From Heterotrichella gracilis (lineage: Eukaryota > Sar > Xanthophyceae > Tribonematales > Xanthonemataceae), in NCBI GenBank assembly GCA_032358255.1, contig JAULBX010026685.1, forward strand, positions 1 through 44,887: a stretch of DNA of 44,887 bases, in the 5' to 3' direction. Of this stretch, positions 21,306 to 32,135 are shown in pieces. The notes under the pieces are model-generated. The model searched no databases. It was not told where the DNA came from and worked only from the letters and a program-made list of their open reading frames with translations. Within the stretch, counting starts at the first letter, position 1. The number at the start of each line of letters is the position of its first letter. A program made the translations under genes and the position numbers.

Positions 21306-22304
21306 GGTCCAGAGTGTGTCTGAGGTGTCACGGCTAATCGCTCCAGATAACCTGGACGGTATGGGCAACACTAAAAAGCAAAGCAGCCTGCGTTGATAAA
21401 GCTTACTGGGTATTTGGAGAGTGTCGCTTTGCTCCCGCAGGAGCGCTGGTGTGGAAGCTAGAAGTGAGGGCCGTACGTCCACCTTCGTTTGCCCAGCAGC
21501 CCGGAAGCCTTGGGCTGTTCAGTGCTTGCTCCAAGTGAAAGCAACAGCAGGTTTCACCAAAAGCCTGAGGCGTACGCGGATACAGCAAACGGTCCTTTGT
21601 AAGCACGAATGTGCCTACTGCTGAGCATGTACTGTTGGCGAGTTCGTTCACGGTGAGTGGGTTGGAAGTCAGTGACGGAGGGGAGTGTGTGTGCGTGGAG
21701 GGTGCAAAGTGGCACGGATCGCAAACGGATCAGTCACAGCGACGGTGAATGTATGGTTTCTTGAACAACACAGTGTGTGCGACTCTTATTTTGCGACTCT
21801 TATATGGCACCAGCGAAGCGCGTCGCAGCCCAAAAGACAGAGGAAGAAGAAAGAGAAGGCGCGTCTGCAGCACCTGGGTAGCGGGCAAGGGAGGTCAAGG
21901 GGGGCGCAACATGGTTATTCAAGACGGAGACCATCCCCACAGTGACGGAAAGCCGCTCCCTCACAAGCAAGCTGCGGGCTTACGCAGGTTCAGTACCCTC
22001 CCTGGTTACTCCAGTGGCCGTCCGTGGGGTCAATGCCTCCTGTGCGGTAGCTTGCCCGTCACGCATATATGCATGCATACTCCCCAAAGCATGCATATAC
22101 CCCACGCCCCGACACCTTCTCCCGCTACCCAGCGCGTGTAGCCTCCTCACGTCCTGAGTAATCTGCGTACCATTCACACGGACTGGCTAACCGCGCATCG
22201 AGCCACGGACAGCGCCCCACAACCCTACTAGGGTTGTTACCCCAGCCGTGCACAGCGGGATCCTGCAAGGCCATACTGCGTTTACAGCGGGCATCTGTAC
22301 CTTG
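21306..22304. other. Divergent intergenic region
   Basis: Separates the minus-strand gene starting at about 21305 from the plus-strand PNGase-like gene starting at 22305, so it probably holds both promoters. About 21610-21910 is the part shared with 10740-11070. A GCATATATGCATGCAT palindrome-rich stretch lies near 22065-22100, and an AACCCTACTAGGGTT inverted repeat near 22221-22235. Confidence 0.45.
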
Positions 22305-25300
22305 ATGAACATGCAGCTTGGGTTCCGAACCATGCGCGTGCAAGCCGTTGCAGTGCTGGTTTGTGTAGCGTCTTCTCTCCCCTTCGCTCGTGCCATCACC
22401 ACCACCCCTGGCCAGCCCGCGCCAGCGTTTTCCCTCCCCACCCTCTCCGGCTGGTTCAATTACACCCCTTCTTCAAATGCCGGCGTGCTGTTTTTCATGG
22501 CACATGACAGCACGGATGCAGCGCTCAGGTGGGTACCCTAGAAACCCTCACATGGTACCCTCTGCTAGGGTTTTCACGTGGCATGGCACTTCTGCCCTTG
22601 TCATATGTAGGGGTCAATGGTACTCCTGACCTGGATGTGTGGAACTGCTGCTGCTCTGTGGCTAACCCTGAGTGTACGGGGGAGCCTGCATTGTATGGAA
22701 TATAATCAGGTGTTAGCCACAGCGCAGCAGCAGCACTGTTGTCATAATTCCTATGCCACCTTCCAGGGGGGAGGTGTTCTGTGCCCATGGACACAAGGAG
22801 CATCACCGGAAGCATCCACAGTGTTAGCGTTTCTAGGATATTTTATGTAGCCCCAGGTGCGACACTCCCACGGGGAGTGGTCACCCACCCCATGGTCAAA
22901 CCCTACAACACCACATGGTCAAACCCTAAACCCTACACCCTATAACCTAGACATGCATCCATGCTCTTCTCAGCGGCTGCCAGGTGCCAGCCCCACGTGA
23001 TCCATTGTCCACCCATATCTTGTAAACCATGACCCGAAAGCGCTATGTGCATACCTCCCCAGTGGTTTGACATGGTTCTCACCCCTGTACATCATGTGGC
23101 ACGACAGCAAGTCGGTGCGGGACTCGCTCCAACCCTCCACATATGCCCTTGCCCAAACCCTCACTACACCCTGTGCCACTTGGCATCGTAGAGTTCAACG
23201 TCCTTCAAAAACCCTACCCAGCATTCCACTCATTGCTATCATCTTGTTTCAATCAAGGTTGTTTTCCATCCTGTAGGAACATGTGGCAAGACAGCAAGTC
23301 TGTGAGGGACCTGCTGCTGACCTCCCCTCCAAACATAACCTACATATTCACCTCCTATGCAGGTAGGATTTGGGCTAGGGTTTGGGTTAGGGTTTGGGTC
23401 ATGATTTGCCACCCACAAGCTTGCGCAGCCGTGCGCACCCAATTGAGTCAAGGGTATACTGGTGTCGTTGACATAGCTCTCCTTTACATATGGTTACATA
23501 AGGGTTTGCGATTGAAAATGGTGTCGAATTCTTTTGCCTGACATGTACAAAAACGAAGGCCATGAGTAACGGGCATTGCTTTTCTCACCCCACATTTTGC
23601 TTCCTGGCAGACAACGCAGTTGAGGAGGTAACCATGATGAGGGACAGGGTGCGCCAGGTGGCAGCACAGCATTTCAATTTAAATTCAAATCATGGCGTGA
23701 ACACAGATGACACATCCAACCAGCAAGGCATGGCAGGGGAGGGTGTGGAAGCTAGTGCCAGTGGGGGATCAGGAGGGGAGGATTTCATTGCAATTTTGGA
23801 AGGGGAGCGCCACATTTCGCTGCATTTTGTGACCCAGCCGGTGTGGCGCATGGACAGTTTTGTGCCCCAGCTGCTCAGCCAATGGCGATCAAGCAAGAAG
23901 GTGCTCCAAGTGGAAACCCCAGGTAGGTTGGAGGCAATGTTCAAAACTTCTGCCCCCCCCGCACATCCCCTGGTCCCCCGTAATCGATCTTCTTCAACAT
24001 TCATTACATTTCTTGATAACTATTTTGCTTTGTACTTTGTAAGTCAGATTTCTATTTACAGGTGCAATATGCAGTACACATGTGCTGGATGCCCTTTTGG
24101 GGTGTATCCCTAAGCCCTAAACCCTAAATGCAGGCGCCATCTGGCGCTACATGTGTGAGCGCCTGGATGCCTTTTTCGGGTGGATCCCCTGGCGGGTGGA
24201 TGCTGCTGAGCTGGCACTGGTGGCGGATGGATGCGCTCCAAGGGAAGGGGAAGTGGCGGGGGTGAAGGGGAGGGTGGTGGTGATGCCAGACCCCACCGCT
24301 GGGGGGGGTGGGGGGTGCACGTACGGCCAGGCGGTGTTCAACGTGCAGGTGGGTGGTGGGTGTAACGGGGACAACTGGGGGTGTATTGTGGCGAGATGCC
24401 TTGGATCTTCAACCTATCTGGGCTGAGGACGTTTCTGGGCTGAGGACGTGCCTTGCATGCCTGAGTGTACCGATTGCATACCTGAAGTGCCCCGATGGTC
24501 ACTACATATTATGATTTTGGGTAAGCAACATTGGAGAAGTAAATTGGTGCGCAGCCCGTGGTACTTCACTGTAGTATGTAGGTGTTTGGGAGATATCCAG
24601 TTGTCACCATCTAGTTGGGGACCCCCAAATCCGCCAAAAGGCACACCTTAAACTAACTTGCATCTGAAGCACCACAATTTCCGACCCTAAGCGAAACCAT
24701 TTTATGCGTCGCATAATTGCATAGCTTGTTACTGAATGCGGGCACTGTGTTGCAGCTGCTTGGCGGTAAGGGAGTCATCATATATGCTGCAGAGGGGAGG
24801 GATGTGGTGGAGATGAACTGCACCAATGAGGACGAGTGCAACATGCCCCTGGGGGTATGTGGAACCTGCATGTGCATGTCCCCGCCATGGGCCTACTTAC
24901 CAATGGCGTGGTAATCAATGGCTCATCCCATAGCTGCTTGCTCAAGGGTGCTTACAGCCCTAAGGCACTCGTTGTACCCTGCGGTTGCATGCAATGTTCC
25001 TGAAGGCTGCGGTACTCCTGAACCCTACCCAAACCCTGAGCAAACCCTAACCAAAACCCTACCCCTGGTGCAGAATGCAGCCACCATGATACCCCACCGC
25101 GCAGGCCTGGCCCTGCGGCAGCAGCTGCAAAACCCTAACATAACCCTAAGATGGAGCCCTAGTACATACCCTAACCAAACCTACTTCTGATGCAGATCGC
25201 AGCAACCATGGTACCCCACCGCGCAGGCCTGGCCCTGCGGCAGCAGCTGGAGAAAAACCATAACACAACCCTAGCCGCCACCTACGCCCTGCAAGATGTG

Positions 25301-28300
25301 CCGGGGCACTTTTTCGGGGTGGACGAGGAGGGGGTCCTAATTGAGGCGGGGTGGGAAATCTTCCCCACGCTGAAACACCTGGCGTGGGCCGCACAATGGC
25401 AGACATTTCTGGTGGGGCAGAGGGCGCATTTGGCCACCCCGGCCCTGGTGATGCCCATTTTTGATGGGACCAAGGTGGGTGTGATATGTGGAGGCAATAA
25501 GAAAGTGGCGTTGGAGTGAAAACCCCTGTCTGTGAAATACCCTTGTGCCTTTGTAAATGAGCAAATGAAGCGTGGCTGTGCTCGGGGTTCCAATTGCAAG
25601 GATATCCATTGCACCTGATTCTGGATTTGATCACCATTGTAATTTTGTGTCTCTCCAGGCCATGGGTGGCGAGCACGGCCTGACAGTTGTGCAGCAGCTG
25701 CCCCCGCTGGAGGAGGTGCACAAATACTCCACATTTGAGCTGGATTTCGCGCTGGGGTGCGCGGGGCCATTTGATGCCAGCTGCCCCCAGTGGGACCACG
25801 TGGTGCGCACACACAAACCCTAAACCCTAAATTGTAAACCAACCCTGCTATCTAAACCCTAAGCCAGCTGGCCCCAGTGGGACCACATGGGTGGGAACGC
25901 ACAAACCCTATAAACCCTCTAATTAAAAATGCTAATGCCCTAAAGCCCTACCCCCTGAATCATGCCCTTGTCAATCTACCTCCAAGCAATGCGGTACCCA
26001 GAAGGCCACTGCCACTGTGTTGTGCATAACACCATATGGCAGCACCAAAATCCTGAACCTGAAGGGGGATTTTCATAACCCTAAGATGGGGTTTCTCATG
26101 CCAAATTTGCAGGTGCAGCTGTACATGTGCTGCCAAGACCCTAAGGGTTTCCTCCCGCCCTGCACCCCCTGCCCTACCACCGTATGGCAGCCATATGCCG
26201 GCGACCATGCCGCCCATAACCACACCCAAACCTTCGGCCAGCACCAAAACCCTACAAAACCCTTGCGGGTCGGCGGGGGCCCCCAGGGCGCGATGCTCCT
26301 CCCATACCCTACTGACACCCTGGCAGGGGAGGTGGGGAATTATGGACAAGGGGAGGAGAACTTGCTGTGTGGGAGGGAGCTCGGCAGGTGGATCACGCCA
26401 TTCAGGTGGGGATTATTTGCCCTTCAGGTGGGGATTGTATAATAGGATACTATGATAATGATGAATAGCTTGCCTTGTCATAGCTATCTGAAGCGTCTTC
26501 CAGTTCCCTTCATCTGCACACTTCTTTCTCAAATGTGGATTTTTGGGTCCCCACAGCTGCCTCGCTTGTGCAAATTCTGGACCCGTAAAATTCCCCCCAC
26601 ACCTCGACAGGGCACTCCCAGGGGGTGATATTACGTGTAGGCAAGGCGTGGGGAGGTAAGACATAGGATTAGGGTTTAGGCAAAGTTGCTGCGGCACTGC
26701 ATGCTTCTGGAGGCACCATCACCCCCCTCTCCCTCCCAAAATTCCTGGCAATGATTCTGACCCCCACCTTTGGACCTGCAAAACCCTAAAACCCTAAACC
26801 TGACAGATTACCTGACCAGGGGGTGTTATTATATGCAGGCGAGGCGTGGGGAGGTGGGTCACCGATGTGTCCCCATTACTCCCCCTGATCACCTCGGATA
26901 CATGCAGCTTCACTATACAAGTGCCCCCCTGGGGTGCCGGGTGGGTGCCTAATTTGAACCTCAGATTCTCAAATCCGAGGGGGCCTGGGCCACATTTTGC
27001 ACACCAAGGAGCAACGCAATTTGACCCCCTGCGGGCGAACCCCGGTGCACAGCAAGGAAACCCCAGTGGGGCGGCGCAAAACCTTAGCGGTGCAATCCCA
27101 CAGCAGCAGCCTGGCGGAATGGCTCACCCCAGTTTAGGGTACAGCGAGGGGTTTCCCGAGGGTGTGGGTGGCGAGGCGGAATTGCGTCCCACCCGCATCA
27201 TCCCGCTATTTAATGGGGGGGTGTTTGATGCAAACTACAACCAGCGGGAGCCCATCATGGTGGCCACAGATGCACACGTGAAAAAGGCGGTGATTTTTGC
27301 TATCATCTCAGGTAAGGTGAATTGCAGGAGCGGTTGCATGCGTGGCCCGGGTGGGATGCATCCAGCAACAATGGCCACACGCTGCATGTACTCCTGTCTT
27401 TCACAAGCCGCTGCCAAATGCCAGTCCCGTTTTCAAAACCATGGTGTGCCCCAGCAGCCACCAGTTTGCAGAACCCTACTATAAAGTTCTGGTGTCGCAC
27501 ACCCCTGATGGTGCAAAACCCTAAAGCAAGGCTTCTGATATCGCAGGCCATGGCAGCGACGAGTTCAACTGCGCCGAGTTCTGCCCCAGCAGCCACCAGT
27601 TTGCTGTGAATGGCCAGTGGCATGTGGTCGACTTTGACAATGCAGGCACGCTGTGGGGATGCGCAGACCGGGTATGTCCAAAAACAGTGGATTTTCTCAA
27701 TGTGCGCTGCCAAATTGGGTCAATAAAAGCATCACCTCAACATATTGTTTAAATTGTCATGAAGGCTACATAGCAATGGAATCTTGCTGTACGATATGCT
27801 GTCCAATAGCATACTGCCAATCCACTTCCCTATATTGAATTCCACGCCCATATGATGCGCCAGCTCAGAAGGGGCAGAGCCCAATTTCCCAAATCATTAC
27901 CGTATCTTCTACCTCAAAACCCTAGTAGTGATTTATTTCCCCCTCATGCGCCAGGTACTCACCGGTGTGGAACCCAATGAGCATGGCACATGGTTGTATG
28001 GGCGGGCGGGGTGGTGTGATGGCCAGCAGGTGGGTGGTGGTGGGTGTGAGACAAGTTGAGGGGGCAGCGGCTCGTGGGTGTGGTGTGGTGGGGGGTTTGG
28101 GTGAGTGCAAGGGGTGAGATGATGCTCGAGGTGTGGGGAGGTTTGGGTGAAAGGGATTGGGGAGGTTAGCGGGCGGTGCATGTGACCCCCCCGTGTGCAG
28201 ATGTTTTGCTTGTTAGCCTCCCCGTTGGACCTCATTCTGAATTCACTTGCTCTCGCATACCATGATGAGCGGCTTCTGATGTATGTGGGCCTGGCTAATT

Positions 28301-28600
28301 CCTGCAGCCATCAGATGCGCCTGCCAGATGCCACCCAACCAGATCTTGCAAGATGTGAGCATGTCAACTGTTGATCAAGCTGCCACCTGATCATTTTCTC
28401 ATTCATGCCTTTGACTGCACCTGCAGGTGTTTCCAGTGACGATCGATGTCACCGCCAGCCTGAAGGCCCCGGGGATGCCCAACAAAATCCACTATGCCGG
28501 GCATTTCCGGGGCGCAACCCCCCACCCCCTTTACCCCCCTGGTTACATTATGATGCAGAGCAGTCTAGTGGTGTACACACAGGGGTGGGCACCGGAGTAG
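22305..28600 (+). CDS. Secreted multidomain PNGase F-like protein
   Basis: Exons: 22305-22528, 23277-23362, 23611-23922, 24134-24348, 24756-24854, 25196-25474, 25659-25802, 26113-26405, 26839-27311, 27547-27671, 27955-28029, 28427-28600 (stop TAG). All phases match; 2499 nt, 832 residues. Residues 1-30 form a signal peptide (hydrophobic AVAVLVCVASSLPFARA). Residues ~31-205 look thioredoxin/peroxiredoxin-like (PGQPAPAFSLPTLSG). Residues ~208-405 contain a protease-associated-like segment (GVIIYAAEGRDVVEMNC, IAATMVPHRAG). The C-terminal half matches the two-domain peptide-N-glycosidase F family: CPQWDH (447-452), ELGRWITPFR, GRWVTDVSPLL, GGVFDANYNQREP, GHGSDEFNCAEFC, GVEPNEHGTWLYGRAGWCDG. PNGase F-type enzymes cleave N-glycans from asparagine; activity here is inferred, since I cannot map every catalytic acid. 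A Gln/Gly-rich linker interrupts exon 9. Probably vacuolar or extracellular. Confidence 0.88.
23080..23140 (+). repeat. Extra copy of PNGase-like exon 2 start in intron 1
   Basis: CATGTGGCACGACAGCAAGT and CGGTGCGGGACTCGCT match the genuine exon 2 at about 23278-23320 (CATGTGGCAAGACAGCAAGT, CTGTGAGGGACCTGCT). It encodes a recognisable MWHDSKSVRDSL against MWQDSKSVRDLL and lies about 190 bp upstream of the real exon. Confidence 0.85.
25066..25145 (+). repeat. Extra copy of PNGase-like exon 6 start in intron 5
   Basis: TGCAGAATGCAGCCACCATG and ACCCCACCGCGCAGGCCTGG are nearly identical to the genuine exon-6 start (TGCAGATCGCAGCAACCATG, ACCCCACCGCGCAGGCCTGG; from 25191). The copy then runs into ACCCTAACATAACCCTAAG. 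The acceptor CAG is intact and in the same phase, so it is a plausible alternative acceptor. Confidence 0.9.
25858..25910 (+). repeat. Extra copy of PNGase-like exon 7 end in intron 7
   Basis: GCCAGCTGGCCCCAGTGGGA and CCACATGGGTGGGAACGCAC repeat the genuine exon-7 end and donor (GCCAGCTGCCCCCAGTGGGA, CCACGTGGTGCGCACACAC; 25776-25815). AAACCCTAAACCCTAAA lies between parent and copy. Confidence 0.85.
26610..26662 (+). repeat. Extra copy of PNGase-like exon 9 acceptor in intron 8
   Basis: CCAGGGGGTGATATTACGTG, then TAGGCAAGGCGTGGGGAGGT, repeats the genuine exon-9 acceptor at about 26817-26862 (CCAGGGGGTGTTATTATATG, CAGGCGAGGCGTGGGGAGGT). TAG replaces CAG at the splice position, still a usable AG. 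Confidence 0.85.
27432..27480 (+). repeat. Extra copy of part of PNGase-like exon 10 in intron 9
   Basis: GCCCCAGCAGCCACCAGTTT, followed by GCAGAACCCTAC, matches the genuine CCCCAGCAGCCACCAGTTTG at about 27582-27605. The copy breaks off into ACCCTAC and so looks like a truncated exon fragment joined to a telomere-like trimer. Confidence 0.75.
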
Positions 28601-29099
28601 GTTTGAGAAGGAAAAGTGCGTAGGACACTTGGTGCGTAGGACACTTAGTGGCCTAGTCTAGCCTCGTGTCCGACATCTGAGATTATAATAGCGTGGCTGG
28701 GACATGGTATGGCATGCAATTGTACTGATATCTAATTCAATCAAGTTTGATTTGTTGGCAAGGTCATGATGACCTTGCAGCTTGCTATGGCAGATGGTGA
28801 GGCGCCACTTTTGTCATGCATGCATGCTGGGCACAGAGTATTATTTTTCGCCAAATAATGCAGTTCAACGTATTTCAGTCAATGCCTGCAAGAAAGGAAA
28901 GAAATAGCCAGCTAGTAACGCGTGACTCTTTCCTGCTGTGGCTGCAATGCCACATACCACAAGGATCTATACTCTGCTGTTTGTACTTGCCAAATGTGAT
29001 GCTGCTGATGTTGAATGAGGTAAAGATGAGGGCGAATGAGGTGGTGGCTGACAATAGACAGTAGGTACTTTTCAAACCGCATCGGCCATGCACAGCTTC
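28601..29099. other. Convergent intergenic spacer
   Basis: Lies between the stop of the plus-strand PNGase-like gene (28600) and the 3' side of the minus-strand SOUL gene. It contains a short duplication (GTAGGACACTTGGTGC / GTAGGACACTTAGTGG at about 28620-28652). No gene seen. Confidence 0.5.
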
Positions 29100-29109
29100 T
29101 ATGAATATA

Positions 29110-29312
29110 CCCAGCGTGCACCCTGGGAACTCAGCGCCACCTCATCCACTTGCGCATCGAGTTCAAGTTCATCAGCTGGCATGGCCTCTACCCCGCAACA
29201 AGCTCATCGACTGGGCTGGCCACCACAGCGTTCACTTGCGCATCAAGTGCATTGAATGTGCTTGCCTCAACCCCGCGTTCACTTGCGCATCAATTCCATC
29301 CACTGGGCTGGC
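29110..29312 (-). repeat. Tandem copies of the SOUL last-exon edge beyond the stop
   Basis: After the TAG stop (29315-29317) the minus strand continues with about three units built on TTGATGCGCAAGTGAACGC, GGGGT(A/T)GAGGCCAGCC and related blocks (plus-strand CACTTGCGCATC at 29149, 29234 and 29280). The unit includes the final VNAG codons and the stop region, so the terminal exon has been tandemly extended into the 3' untranslated region. Confidence 0.75.
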
Positions 29313-29314
29313 CT

Positions 29315-32135
29315 CTACCCCGCATTCACCCGCAGCATGACCTCATTCACGCGCGCTGTGAGGGTGTAGATCTGCCCGTACTGGGCCACTCGGAACACAC
29401 CACCTGCCTCAGCTGGAGCCAGGGGCAGGCCATCTGCAGAAATGGAAAAAATGGAATCCACGATTAAAATGGTCTTGTAATTCTAAACAATTGCGAGAGC
29501 GCGCTAATCTCAAGGATGACATTGCCTTCGAACTTCACCAACATGGGCCCAAACAAATCCCAAAATGGGTGTGCATGATGTTTGCATGTAGATTCACAGC
29601 AAGGCCCCACCACCACACCACGGTACCATCCCTACTGTGCCCTGCCCCACCCACCTGCTTGCAGAGCGTCGGCCAGCTTTGCGCGCGCAGCCATGGCCAC
29701 CTCGGGGGTGGCATTGCCCTCAAATTTCATGACGGCAACCAGCTGCAGGGGCAAGGGGAGTGGGGGCATGAGCCATGGAGGGTGTGGGGTATGGGCAAGA
29801 AATGGCGCAATTCCAATTTAATTGCTGGTCAAGCCTTGCCCATTCATCGGCGAGGAACTGAATGTGCTTGATGGGCAATACAAATTCAGTGGGCAAAATG
29901 CAGCAGCGTTCAATTTGCAGATCCTGAACCTCAAGACCTAAAACCCAAACCCTTTCCGGGGTAGGGTCAAGGGGGATGTGGCGCACCTGCCTTACTGCCG
30001 CCTCCAAGGATTTCCCTGCTGGTCTCACAAGATGGGTCGAGTGTACATATTGGGTTTAGGGTTTAATGTACAGAGTTGAGGGTTTAGGGGAGAGACGCAG
30101 CGTACGCCTCGCCTTCTGCCGCTTCCAGGAGGCTGATGAGTCAAGTATGGGTGTAGGGGTGTAGGGTTTATGGTTCAGGGGAGAAAGGTGGCGTACCTCC
30201 CCTCCAGCAGCTTCTAGGGAGACTGATGGGTCAGTTGGGATTGGAGGGCGCTGCACAAGGGGAAGGGGGGGAGACAGATTAAAAATAAAGGGGAAGAGGA
30301 GAGCAAAGGCAGGGGAGGCATGTTGGTGGCGGGCTTTTCAAATTCATCTGATCTTATTATTCTGAGGTTGATGTGGCATGGTCGTCATAGTTTCCAAATC
30401 AAGGCCACAGGCAGGGAAATAATGGAACCCAGGACCTCCCCTGCCCGCACCTGCGACGCGCCCCCTGGCTCCCCCCGCCTCCCCCCCACATAGAGCTGCA
30501 TAACCTTCCTCCCCTGCACGCAGACCGCACACAGATAAACCCCTTGCATGACTGGAAAAGGTTGCACGGTCATCAATGCATCCCCCCTTGATCTAAGGTT
30601 CTGTATCCAGACTCGCAATTTGGGCTGTGGTCAGTGAATCACGCACCAATTCGTATCGCATGACCGCAGACTGCGTCTGCACTGCGTGCACATCCTCCCC
30701 GATCAGGATTAGGGTTTATGGTTAAGGGTTTAGGGTTTTACCAGTGTGCCACGCACCGATTCATAGCGCATGATGACAGGCTCTGTCTGCACCACGGCTA
30801 CACCCTTCCCCATCCGCAGTAGGGTTTATAATGCAGGATTTGGGGTTGGGATCAGTGGGTCACACCGATTCATAGCGCATGATGACAGGCTGTGTCTGCA
30901 CCATGGCGGCACCCTTCCCCACCAGGGTTAGGGTTTATAGACCAGGGTTTAGGGTTTTTACCAGTGTGCCACGCATCGATTCATAGCGCACGACGACAGG
31001 CTCTGTCTGCACCACGGCTACCCCCTACCCCATCCGGATTAGGGTTAACAATGTAGGATTTAGGGTTGAGATCAGTGGGTCACGCACTGATTCGTATCGC
31101 ATGATGACAGGCTGTGTTTGCACCATGGCCACACCCCACTCGATACAAAATAGGGTTTTGCAAAATAGGATTTAGGGTTTTACCAGTGTGCCACGCACCA
31201 ATTCATAGCGCATGATGACAGGCTGCGTCTGCACCATGGCGGCACCCTTCCCACCAGGGTTAGGGTTTATAAACTAGGGTTTAGGGCTTTTATTAGTATA
31301 CCACCTACCGATTCATAGCGCATGATGACCGGCTGTGTCTGCACCATGGCAGCACCCTCCCCGTTTTTTCCATCCATGTACGCCCCAAGTGCCAGGAACC
31401 CCTCGTCCCTCCGCTGATACTCCATCTCAACCACGGGGTACACCTGCGCAGTACATACCCTAAATTAGGGTGAAGCAAACACAAACCCTAGCTAAGGAAC
31501 CCCTCGTCCCTCCGCTGCATTTCCATCTCAACCACAGGGTACACCTGCGTAACACAAACCCTACGTAAGGGTAAAAGTGGACGCACACCCTAGCTAAAGG
31601 TTCCCACCTGAGCCACCGGGTACACCTGCGCAATGCAATTCTAAAGGGTTAAAACCCCCAGGGTTCATTGGCAGGGCACACAGCCTCAAGTAGAAGACAT
31701 TAACCGCACATCAGGGGGAGCACAACGGACCGGCTCAGGCCTGGCCACTCTAAAGCACCCTGAAACCCTATCAAAAAACCCTCCCCAAGGTTTCCGCACC
31801 TCGTACAGCCTCAGGTCGTACACTGCCCCCCTTGACACTACAGTGTAGGGGGGGAACAGCACGGAGGGGGGCGGGGGAGGGATCGGCTGTGCTTTTGGGC
31901 TGCCGCTGCTCTCCTCTGGTTTGCCCCCAAAGAGGCCCCCGAAAAGGGCCCTGGTGGGCACATTTCGCGGGATTTTTGCCGCTGAGGGGGTGCTGACCCG
32001 GGGTAGATGGGGTCGCCAGGAGCTCAAGGGGTGTGTGGTATTGAAGTGTGCGGTTGGGGGGAAGCCATGGCTGGCGGTGGTAGGTGTGGAGTGGCGCAGG
32101 GTGTGGGTTGCGTGTGGGTATGGTCGCATTGCCAT
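29315..32135 (-). CDS. SOUL heme-binding family protein, probably chloroplast-targeted
   Basis: Exons on the minus strand: 32135-31800, 31443-31309, 30624-30451, 30250-30197, 29742-29655, 29433-29315 (stop TAG). All phases agree; 906 nt, 301 residues. The start MAMRPYPHA lies in a CCCATGG context. The first ~70 residues are rich in Ser/Thr/Pro/Arg with no acidic residues until FGGKPEESS, as expected of a plastid transit peptide. SOUL landmarks: PPYTVVSRGAVYDLRLYEVYPVVE at the start of the domain (junction between exons 1 and 2), TQPVIMRYES, VAVMKFEGNATPEV, and VAQYGQIYTLTARVNEVML at the end. SOUL/p22HBP proteins bind heme or porphyrins; plant plastid members carry tetrapyrroles or sit in plastoglobules, so the role here is inferred. 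The gene is unusual mainly for the exon-edge arrays filling its introns. Confidence 0.9.
29985..30150 (-). repeat. Two extra copies of the SOUL exon-4 donor edge in intron 4
   Basis: The genuine exon-4 end codes SVSLEAAGGE and is followed by GTACGC (about 30191-30230). Related segments at about 30100-30145 (GCGTACGCCTCGCCTTCTGC then CGCTTCCAGGAGGCTGATGA) and 29985-30020 (GCGCACCTGCCTTACTGCCG then CCTCCAAGGATTTCC) encode LLEAAEGE-like and SLEAAVRQ-like versions. GGGTTTAGGGTTTAATG lies between them. The copy nearest the real exon has lost its GT; the farther copy keeps CAG|GTGCGC. Confidence 0.75.
30625..31262 (-). repeat. Array of six extra ~110-bp units of the SOUL exon-2 donor edge
   Basis: The anchor GCGCATGATGACAGG (or close variants) ends its GCA at 30660, 30770, 30879, 30990, 31101 and 31212, and in the genuine exon at 31322. 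Successive spacings are 110, 109, 111, 111, 111 and 110 bp. Each unit repeats the last ~30 nt of exon 2 (TEPVIMRYES-type codons), usually a GTGCGT-like donor, and a TAGGGTTTA-rich spacer. Units at 30751 and 30970 resemble each other (CCACGGCTAC), as do those at 30861 and 31081 (AGTGGGTCAC), so the array has an alternating dimer pattern. Confidence 0.92.
31495..31640 (-). repeat. Two extra copies of the SOUL exon-2 acceptor edge in intron 1
   Basis: CCCCTCGTCCCTCCGCTGCA, then CAGGGTACACCTGCGTAACA (31500-31556), and CACCGGGTACACCTGCGCAA (31606-31636), repeat the genuine exon-2 start with its acceptor (CCCCTCGTCCCTCCGCTGAT, GGGGTACACCTGCGCAGTAC; 31400-31455). The acceptor-like CGCA(G) is altered in both copies (CGTAAC, CGCAATG). 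Confidence 0.85.

Noticed and set aside
22248..22304. Longer N-terminus for the PNGase-like protein
   Set aside because: The open frame extends upstream, but only the start at 22305 (or the Met at 22332) puts a hydrophobic core at the right place for a signal peptide.
30625..31360. CRISPR-like regular array
   Set aside because: Unit spacing is regular, but whole units including spacers are similar, they derive from a SOUL exon edge, and the genome is eukaryotic.
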